Below, one piece after another: positions 6,027 to 11,492 of a stretch of DNA of 11,492 nt; positions within the stretch are counted from its first letter, which is position 1; each line of letters starts with the position of its first letter. A model generated the notes under the pieces. That model was not told the DNA's origin. It did not search any database and saw nothing but the letters and a program-made list of their open reading frames with translations. Source of the DNA: Lentisphaerota bacterium (GTDB taxonomy: Bacteria > Verrucomicrobiota > Kiritimatiellia > RFP12 > UBA1067); contig SUVZ01000089.1 in NCBI GenBank assembly GCA_015061765.1, positions 1 to 11,492 of the forward strand, written 5' to 3'. Position numbers and translations under genes: made by a program.

Positions 6027-7799
6027 ATGGCTACAGCAACAGGAAAAATCGTCGCAGTAAACGGGAACATGATCACGGTGGCGTTCACCGGGTCCGTTGC
6101 ACAGAACGAAGTCGGCTATGCCGTGCTTGGCGAAAAGAAACTGATGGCGGAAATCGTCCGCGTACGCGGCAGCAGGTGCGACATGCAGGTATTCGACTCC
6201 ACTACGGATCTCATGGTCGATGGAACAGTGGAGTTCTCCGGCGAACTTCTTGCGGCGGAACTTGGGCCCGGAATGCTCACGCAAGTCTATGACGGACTTC
6301 AGAATCCCTTGAACGATCTTGCTGAGGAAGCCGAAAAAGTTTCAAAGGAAGCCGGATTCTTCCTCCAGCGCGGAATGAGTCTCCCCGGTCTGCCGCGCGA
6401 CGTGAAATGGGATTGGCATCCGACGGCCGAAATCGGCAGACGCGTCACCGCGGGCGAAGAGCTCGGCTGGGTCACGGAAGGCATATTCGACGGCAAGACG
6501 ATGCCGGGACACAAGATCATGGTGCCGTTCGCTTTCCACGGGGTCTATACCGTGAAATCCCTTGTTCCGGCCGGCGACTATACGGTGACGGAGGATATCG
6601 CCGTGCTCACCGATGCGGATGGCAAGGATGTCTCTGTGCAGATGATGCAACGTTGGCCGGTGAAGGTGCCTATCAAGTGCTTTGCGGAGCGCCTCGCCCC
6701 TACCGAAACGCTCGAAACGAGTGTCCGCACGATTGATACGTTCTTCCCCGTAGCAGTCGGTGGCACTTACTGCATTCCGGGGCCCTTCGGTGCTGGCAAA
6801 ACGGTTCTCCAGCAGACCACCGCGCGCTACGCGAAGGTTGACGTGGTGATCTCCGCCGCATGCGGAGAACGTGCGGGCGAAGTTGTGGAGACGCTTAAGG
6901 AATTCCCTGAGATCATCGACCCGAAAACCGGCCAGTCGTTGATGAAGCGCACAATCATCATCTGCAACACCTCGTCCATGCCTGTGGCATCCCGTGAAGC
7001 TTCCGTGTACACTGGAGTCACGCTTGCCGAATACTTCCGTCAGATGGGGCTTAACGTACTTGTACTTGCGGATTCCACATCGCGTTGGGCACAGGCGATG
7101 CGTGAACTTTCAGGCCGGCTTGAAGAGATTCCCGGCGAAGAGGCGTTCCCTGCCTATCTAGAATCCAGAATCGCCGCCTTCTACGAGCGCGCAGGCCGTG
7201 TCAGGCTCAAGGATGGCTCTACCGGCTCCGTCACCATCGGCGGCACGGTCTCCCCGGCGGGCGGCAACTTTGACGAACCAGTCACGCAGGCCACACTCAA
7301 GGTGGTAGGCGGGTTCCATGGTCTCTCCCGAGCCCGTTCCGATGCCCGTCGCTACCCGGCTATCGATCCGCTCGATTCTTGGAGTCACTATAGCTCTGTC
7401 ATTGATCAGGATCGTGTCGAAAAGGCCCGTACCCTTCTCCGCAAGGGCAATGAGATCGGCCAGATGATGAAGGTTGTCGGCGAGGAAGGGACTTCGCTGG
7501 CGGACTTCACCACCTACCTAAAGGCCGAATTCCTGGATGCCGTATATCTCCAGCAGAATGCATTCTCCGATTCCGATGCGACTACGCCGGTGGAACGACA
7601 GAAGATAATGTTCGACGTTGTAGAAAAAGCGCTCTTCACAGACTACGGGTTTGAAGAAAAGGATGCCACGCGCGCATTCTTCATGAATCTCCAACAGACG
7701 TTCATTGACTGGAACGACAAGGCTATGGATACACCCGAATTCACCTCGCTGCGTGAAACACTGATAGGCAATATCGATTCGGCGGCAAAAGCAGACTGA
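6027..7799 (+). CDS. atpA: V-type ATP synthase/ATPase catalytic subunit A
   Basis: The nucleotide-hydrolysing or -synthesising subunit of the soluble V1/A1 head. Its 590 residues are the normal length. Seen in order: the N-terminal beta-barrel (about 5-70), the subunit-A-specific 'non-homologous' insert with LPGLPRDVKWDWHPT (119-133), the P-loop GPFGAGKT (252-259), the catalytic-glutamate segment CGERAGE (279-285, Glu281), the Walker B strand NVLVLADSTSRWAQ (343-356, Asp349), and GSVTIGGTVSPAGGNFDEPV (400-419), where the usual SP-P-GGD-SEPVT pattern is slightly altered. The C-terminal helical domain follows. All catalytic residues are intact. The gene would work with subunit B, but no subunit B gene follows: the reading ends 18 bp before a convergent tRNA. 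The start ATG has a heptamer-repeat leader and no Shine-Dalgarno site. Confidence 0.96.
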   Translation: MATATGKIVAVNGNMITVAFTGSVAQNEVGYAVLGEKKLMAEIVRVRGSRCDMQVFDSTTDLMVDGTVEFSGELLAAELGPGMLTQVYDGLQNPLNDLAEEAEKVSKEAGFFLQRGMSLPGLPRDVKWDWHPTAEIGRRVTAGEELGWVTEGIFDGKTMPGHKIMVPFAFHGVYTVKSLVPAGDYTVTEDIAVLTDADGKDVSVQMMQRWPVKVPIKCFAERLAPTETLETSVRTIDTFFPVAVGGTYCIPGPFGAGKTVLQQTTARYAKVDVVISAACGERAGEVVETLKEFPEIIDPKTGQSLMKRTIIICNTSSMPVASREASVYTGVTLAEYFRQMGLNVLVLADSTSRWAQAMRELSGRLEEIPGEEAFPAYLESRIAAFYERAGRVRLKDGSTGSVTIGGTVSPAGGNFDEPVTQATLKVVGGFHGLSRARSDARRYPAIDPLDSWSHYSSVIDQDRVEKARTLLRKGNEIGQMMKVVGEEGTSLADFTTYLKAEFLDAVYLQQNAFSDSDATTPVERQKIMFDVVEKALFTDYGFEEKDATRAFFMNLQQTFIDWNDKAMDTPEFTSLRETLIGNIDSAAKAD

Positions 7800-7817
7800 C
7801 TGACGCATCTGACCGAC

Positions 7818-7894
7818 TGGTGCGACTGACTGGGATCGAACCAGCAACCTTCGGCTTCGGAGGCCAACGCTCTATCCAATTGAGCTACAGTCGC
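7818..7894 (-). tRNA. tRNA-Arg, anticodon CCG
   Basis: The minus strand folds into a full cloverleaf of 74 nt plus an encoded CCA (7818-7820). The acceptor stem GCGACTG / CAGTCGC pairs over 7 bp with discriminator A. The D arm is GCTC...GAGC with GG in the loop. The anticodon loop CTCCGAA, flanked by TTGGC / GCCGA, gives CCG, which reads the arginine codon CGG. The T arm GCTGG / CCAGT closes TTCGATC. It faces the subunit A gene tail to tail. Confidence 0.95.
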
Positions 7895-8109
7895 AGAAAT
7901 AAGCCTTGTTTTATGGGAGTGATTTGAACATGTTGCCATTTTGCATGCCAATGTATGGTCTTTCCTGATTCATCCCCATGGCTGCGTAATGTATCATATC
8001 ACCCTTTTGCAGTCAAGACCTTCTTAGAACACCGACACTCCATTTTAATGTCTGTCATCTGTCATTCAACTTTAAATATTGAACTTGCTTGCCCACAAAA
8101 TCATTTCGT
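7895..8109. other. AT-rich intergenic region between tRNA-Arg and the accessory operon
   Basis: No credible gene is present in these 215 bases. The region begins the shift to AT-rich sequence. I see a short palindrome AACATGTT (7927-7934), a tandem duplicate of CTGTCAT (8052-8058, 8059-8065), and a weak 5-bp dyad TTCAA/TTGAA (8066-8083) without a T-run. No terminator for the minus-strand operon and no clear promoter for the tRNA could be found. Confidence 0.5.
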
Positions 8110-9297
8110 TCAATTTTCATCATCCAACCTTGTATTCCAAGAAACATCAGCAATAAATCCAATCTCACATATCTGAATCCTCTTTTTATTTAACTCACCC
8201 TCGTATTTCGGCAGCAATTTCTCTACTAAACTTCTTACCTCGTCGCCTATTCTAATTATATTTTTCTCTGTCGTGGCTTTAACTACAAATTCACTACTGT
8301 ACCCCCTCATCGCACCTGTTTCTTCATTGTAATAAGCAACTTCTGCTTCGACAAAAACGAATGCTGCCAATATTGCAATCGCCAACTCCTTATTGCAGCC
8401 ATCTACATATGTGAATCCGCTAAAATCAATTTCAATATCTACTTCCTGCCTTGTATATATCTGCTCCTCTTTATAGACTATCGGTCCACTCTCTCCATCC
8501 CTTCCATCTTTCAGTTCTTTCGATCCACCACTGACATTCAGAATTAACGTTGGGTTGATTGCGTATGACCTTACATCCCCATCTGGATGCGTAAACTTTT
8601 CCTCCATTTTATCATCTGTTTGAATTACTCCTTGGTTTTTGTAAAATTTCAACTTCGCATCGCTTTCAATGCTTATCCCTACTTTCTCCTGATGCTCGAA
8701 ATCAACATTTTTAATGCAATCGACAAACACCTCTGCTTTTGCGTTCACATAAAATCCATCTTTCGGTCCCAATGCTGCAATGTTCATCTTTGCCAAATCT
8801 TTGTAAATCATTCCCAAAACGTCAGCCCGCTTCGCATTAATTATACTCTTCTGTACATTCTCAATTATCCATAAATCTATCTCCCAATCTTCTTTGTAAA
8901 CCAAAGACTCTAAATACCTATAGAAATGCTCTCCATATCCAAACACCGCCATGTAATCATCCACCTGATCCTTTTCAGGATCCGGACACACTATATCCGG
9001 CACTAATTTATCATTCTCCTTTATTTCCTTCTTTATCCAGATTCCCTGTTGCAATACCCCTATATCTATCAATGCATTAATCCACACTCCCTTTTCTGCC
9101 CAACAATACGCCCTCTGTGCACCATATTTCGCTCCGTGCCTATCTATGACGAACTGTCTTATAAACGCCTCGTCTTCGCTACGGGCAATCAATTCGCGAG
9201 GACTATCCTCTCCCCCTCCAACAGCAAGTCGATTCTCAATCTTTATGTTCGAGACGTCAAGCCAATTAAATTCCTCTTTTATCAATTTCACTGCCAT
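8110..9297 (-). CDS. Protein of unknown function, last gene of the accessory operon
   Basis: I do not recognise the 395-residue product. It is acidic and soluble-looking, with no signal peptide. One alanine-rich hydrophobic stretch (LAIAILAAFVFVEAEVAYY, about 304-322) could be a buried helix or strand rather than a membrane span. The N-terminus (1-100) has aromatic-rich blocks such as RAYCWAEKGVWINALIDIGV; the middle (130-220) is helical and charged; the C-terminal half looks beta-rich, with NPTLILNVSGGSKE followed by EIDFSGFTYVDG. The ATG at 9297 has GAGGGA 5 nt upstream and begins 1 nt after the stop of the preceding gene, so it is co-translated with it. Sampled lines are about 35% GC against 55-60% in the housekeeping genes, a sign of different origin. 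A phage or surface-structure protein is possible, but nothing proves it. Confidence 0.75.
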   Translation of the reverse strand: MAVKLIKEEFNWLDVSNIKIENRLAVGGGEDSPRELIARSEDEAFIRQFVIDRHGAKYGAQRAYCWAEKGVWINALIDIGVLQQGIWIKKEIKENDKLVPDIVCPDPEKDQVDDYMAVFGYGEHFYRYLESLVYKEDWEIDLWIIENVQKSIINAKRADVLGMIYKDLAKMNIAALGPKDGFYVNAKAEVFVDCIKNVDFEHQEKVGISIESDAKLKFYKNQGVIQTDDKMEEKFTHPDGDVRSYAINPTLILNVSGGSKELKDGRDGESGPIVYKEEQIYTRQEVDIEIDFSGFTYVDGCNKELAIAILAAFVFVEAEVAYYNEETGAMRGYSSEFVVKATTEKNIIRIGDEVRSLVEKLLPKYEGELNKKRIQICEIGFIADVSWNTRLDDEN

Positions 9298-9298
9298 G

Positions 9299-9727
9299 TC
9301 ATTCCCTCGCCACTACACAGAAATTGGATCTATAATCTTCTATTATCTCTCCTCTTTCTCCCAGTATATACAGTGGGATGTACGACGTCTCCTCTTCCGG
9401 ATCGTCAAACCCGGATCCCTTTTCGATCGTGATTTCAGCTGTTCTCAATCCCCCCAACACTATTTTCAGCCGCATCTCTCCACTTTCGGCCGATATTCCA
9501 TTTATCCTATAATGCTTTCGACCGACACACACGACGCCCGGACCTATCTTAATTTGCTCATCTTCATATGTCGGCACAAACTGCTGCATTCCATCGCCGC
9601 CGATCGGCGGAGCTATTGGATCGTCAAACTGCTGGCACCCCAAATCGTATTGGCCTCCCTGTCCGCTGTCTTCATCATCATTCGCAAGCACATGAAGCTG
9701 CGCCTTGATCATCTCGCCATCAATCAT
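9299..9727 (-). CDS. Protein of unknown function, 142 aa, possible phage-tail or structural protein
   Basis: A small acidic protein with no signal peptide or membrane segment. The N-terminus (1-50) is low complexity and rich in Asp, Gln and Gly. The rest reads as short beta strands: YRINGISAESGEMRLKIVLG (68-87), LRTAEITIEKGSG, then YIPLYILGERGEIIEDYR (115-132). The last block recalls the 'IPLY-x-I-x-x-G-x-I-x-x-D-x-R' ending I associate with small structural proteins next to phage tail-fibre genes. That is a recollection, not a search result. The ATG overlaps the TGA of the upstream repeat protein by 4 bp, and a perfect GGAGGT lies 6 nt before it. Position between two uncharacterised genes in one coupled operon suggests the three products act together. 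Confidence 0.75.
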   Translation of the reverse strand: MIDGEMIKAQLHVLANDDEDSGQGGQYDLGCQQFDDPIAPPIGGDGMQQFVPTYEDEQIKIGPGVVCVGRKHYRINGISAESGEMRLKIVLGGLRTAEITIEKGSGFDDPEEETSYIPLYILGERGEIIEDYRSNFCVVARE

Positions 9728-11492
9728 GATACTACCTCCACCTTCTCCTCTTTGCCAAACCTAATGTTAGTATATTTAATCCCGAAGCGGCCATTGTCAT
9801 GGCTGTTGAATCCCATCCCGGATTCCGCGCCATTAAGCATGGTTGTATGCAGATTTCCGCCCGTTTCAACACGTACCGTGAAATCAGCATATACAGGTCG
9901 CTTGTATAATAGACCATCTTTCTTCTGATAATGTATCCACCGTGTCTGCGTGCCGCTGTTAGAGCTCCCTGCGTCTCCGACGTCTCCTGCTATCGCTGTT
10001 CTACTCGTCGTGGAGATGATAACGTCATAGCGTCCGAATTCGTTTATGCTGAGACTTACCGAACATCTATATTTACCGTTCGGCGGCTTCGGCACGGTCT
10101 TTTGGTTCCGGTACACCTTAACAGTATGAGTGTATTCATAGTAGTCGTCTTTTGTCTTCCAAGTGACTTCTTCGCTTTCCTTCTCTTTAGCCTTGCGCAC
10201 CCTTTTTGTGGTTGAAGCGCTTCCGTGGGCATTCGGATGACTGCTTGTCGTGACTATCTGACCTTCCTCGCGCGTCGCGTCCGGAGTTTCAGTATCATTT
10301 ATCGCCTCCGTCGTCTCTTCTTCGTACAATGCGGAACCGCTTTTCGCCGTCTTCGTCTGTTTTTCATGAGTTACAATAATCTCCGTCCCGTCTTTCAATC
10401 CATACTCGTTCGTTCGGACCTGCGCAGATATCTCTTCGTTTACACCTGGTTCCCTTTGCCCTATCGTTTCCTGATTCCTGTATTCGGTTCTGTTTTCTTT
10501 CCTGGCAACCGTGCCTCCTGTGCACACGTCGATTGTCGGCTTTGCCTTATCATCCGTTTCGGTAACATCAAACGTATCTTCCTCAGTAGTCCTTATCCGT
10601 CTGCTTTTCCTATGCCCCTTTACGGACTGTACATCACTCGACGGTTTCTTCACCACGTTCTCCGTGGTCTGCTCTACACGGCTGTGGGCATTTTCCTGAA
10701 CCAGCGTCTCAACAACCCCTATCGGGGTCTTTTCATTCGTCTCGATCGTCTGATTGAACCTGCCGCCAGGCGTCTTCTCGCTTCTTACGAGGTCACCTAT
10801 CGACAGGTTCGCCTCTGAGGCCGGCGCCGGCATATTTCGGTTGACCATAACCTTCCTGACGCCTCTTAGTGTTTTGCGTGTCTCTACAACCGCATTCTCG
10901 ACTGGATTCTCCTGTCGAACAACCTCATCCTTCTCGAAAGTATTGTCCTCCAGTCTCCGGACCGTCTGCCTCGTCGTTTTTCCGTCTCCAACCTGCACGT
11001 CCAAAACGTCGCCAGCTTCCGGAGTATCTTTCAAGACCTCCGTTTTCTGATGACTGTGCTCAAACAACGTCTTTTCGCACGATTCCTGTATTGCGCCCTC
11101 TGGCGGCTCCGGCACCGTCTCGGTCTTCTGCGTATTCCACAGCCCGGATTCGGTTTTTTCGTTTCTGATCCGCGTTCCTGCCGGCAGATCTTTTCCGTCC
11201 AACGGCTGTGCCATATTCCTGTTTTCCACCACCGTCGTCCTTGAGCGCAGCGACCGCTCAACCGTCACTGTTGCTTTCTCCACCGGCTTGTCGACAACCT
11301 TCTCGATCGTGACGTCGGATGTGCAGTCCTCGTTCTTCTTCACCCGGAGGCGAACCGTGACGCCGCTCTTCGCGCCCGCCTCCATCCCCGTCGAAGGCAC
11401 CTCACCCTGCTTCACGCCCAGGAACTGCTGTTCGGTACGCGCCGCAAAATCGGTGTTGTCCGACGTATATTCCGGAACCTCCTGCATGACAC
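9724..11492 (-). CDS. Large repeat protein of unknown function, open at the right edge
   Basis: The frame is still open at the window edge, so the true N-terminus is missing. Numbering here starts at the Met at 11487 (587 residues to the stop). The protein is highly hydrophilic, rich in Thr, Glu, Lys and Val, has few hydrophobic runs and no membrane segment. It is built from degenerate repeats. Arg-Asn anchors recur at 90-91, 217-218, 337-338 and 460-461 (period 120-127). Within each period, two acidic-turn cores occur (NEDCTSDVT 52, NEKTESGLWN 109, LEDNTFEKDE 179, SEKTPGGRFN 236, EEDTFDVTE 302, TNEYGLKDG 359, INEFGRYDV 481), mostly in alternating steps of ~57 and 66-70. Each core looks like a beta-hairpin, suggesting an elongated fibre or stalk. 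The last ~90 residues are non-repetitive and Gly/Asn-rich. Tail fibre, adhesin or other extracellular structure is possible; function is not known. Confidence 0.75.
   Translation of the reverse strand, partial: VMQEVPEYTSDNTDFAARTEQQFLGVKQGEVPSTGMEAGAKSGVTVRLRVKKNEDCTSDVTIEKVVDKPVEKATVTVERSLRSRTTVVENRNMAQPLDGKDLPAGTRIRNEKTESGLWNTQKTETVPEPPEGAIQESCEKTLFEHSHQKTEVLKDTPEAGDVLDVQVGDGKTTRQTVRRLEDNTFEKDEVVRQENPVENAVVETRKTLRGVRKVMVNRNMPAPASEANLSIGDLVRSEKTPGGRFNQTIETNEKTPIGVVETLVQENAHSRVEQTTENVVKKPSSDVQSVKGHRKSRRIRTTEEDTFDVTETDDKAKPTIDVCTGGTVARKENRTEYRNQETIGQREPGVNEEISAQVRTNEYGLKDGTEIIVTHEKQTKTAKSGSALYEEETTEAINDTETPDATREEGQIVTTSSHPNAHGSASTTKRVRKAKEKESEEVTWKTKDDYYEYTHTVKVYRNQKTVPKPPNGKYRCSVSLSINEFGRYDVIISTTSRTAIAGDVGDAGSSNSGTQTRWIHYQKKDGLLYKRPVYADFTVRVETGGNLHTTMLNGAESGMGFNSHDNGRFGIKYTNIRFGKEEKVEVVS
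9734..9739 (-). promoter_or_regulatory. Strong Shine-Dalgarno site of the 142-aa gene
   Basis: The minus strand reads a perfect GGAGGT, 6 nt before the ATG at 9727. It lies inside the end of the upstream repeat-protein gene and fixes the start that overlaps that gene's stop codon. Confidence 0.75.
9997..11385 (-). repeat. Protein-level repeat array inside the large repeat gene
   Basis: These bases encode residues ~35-497 of the repeat protein. About three and a half ~123-residue (~370-bp) periods, each of two related halves, are recognisable in the protein. They are too diverged to show as DNA repeats, which points to old duplications kept by structure and not to a recent expansion. The two halves of each period differ consistently: one ends in the Arg-Asn anchor, the other in a segment like LFEHSHQKTE or NAHSRVEQTT. 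Confidence 0.65.

Noticed and set aside
8066..8083. Dyad TTCAA/TTGAA as a terminator of the accessory operon
   Set aside because: Only 5 AT-rich base pairs with a 8-nt loop and no T-run on the minus strand.
9146..9928. 260-codon plus-strand frame opposite the accessory operon
   Set aside because: Rich in Ser/Pro/Leu/Phe as expected antisense to Glu/Lys-rich coding. It spans the boundaries of all three minus-strand genes, which have good ribosome sites and coupling.
10225..10818. 197-codon plus-strand frame opposite the repeat protein
   Set aside because: Arg/Leu/Phe-rich antisense frame, and the minus-strand frame carries clear protein-level repeats.
7895..11492. Classical tRNA-integrated genomic island to the right of tRNA-Arg
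   Set aside because: Integrases usually use the 3' end of a tRNA, which here faces subunit A; the accessory DNA lies on the 5' side. No integrase and no att-like copy of the tRNA end was found on that side, so I report the accessory operon without calling an integrative element.
1..11492. CRISPR array or insertion sequence
   Set aside because: No regularly spaced direct repeats with unique spacers, no transposase motifs and no terminal inverted repeats were seen on either strand.

Overview
The window looks like chromosome of a moderately GC-rich bacterium of the PVC group, most likely Verrucomicrobiota or Kiritimatiellota. This is an inference from gene content, not from a marker gene. The clues are a V-type ATPase block in the order subunit E, DUF2764, subunit A; a CE15 glucuronoyl-esterase-like secreted enzyme beside a Gfo/Idh oxidoreductase; and a CPBP (CAAX-type) membrane protease of the kind often found in exosortase/PEP-CTERM genomes.

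Bases 1-3070 are all on the minus strand. Read in the direction of transcription they carry a Gfo/Idh/MocA oxidoreductase with a good intrinsic terminator, then a CE15-like esterase with its own extended -10 promoter and a signal peptide, then the first 124 codons of a DegT/DnrJ/EryC1 aminotransferase that runs out of the window. A 192-bp divergent intergenic region (3068-3259) separates these from the plus-strand genes. Those are a CPBP intramembrane protease, whose predicted transcript starts at or next to its own ATG, and an RluA/RluD-type pseudouridine synthase that overlaps it by 4 bp with a GTG start.

Bases 4849-7799 hold a V-type ATPase block with a good promoter: subunit E, a DUF2764 protein and the catalytic subunit A. 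Subunit A is preceded by a 7-bp tandem-repeat leader without a Shine-Dalgarno site. The block stops after subunit A. Subunits B, D, I and K, which normally follow, are absent, and a convergent tRNA-Arg(CCG) gene sits 18 bp after the stop.

Beyond the tRNA (7895-11492) the character changes. A tightly coupled three-gene minus-strand operon encodes proteins I cannot assign to a family with confidence. The first, open at the right edge, is a hydrophilic Thr/Glu/Lys-rich protein built from an alternating ~57/~68-residue repeat (combined period ~123 residues). It is followed by a 142-residue and a 395-residue protein. GC content falls along the operon, from about 60-67% in sampled lines near the right edge to about 35% in the last gene. 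This looks like an accessory, possibly prophage-tail or other surface-structure module, and it is the most novel part of the window.
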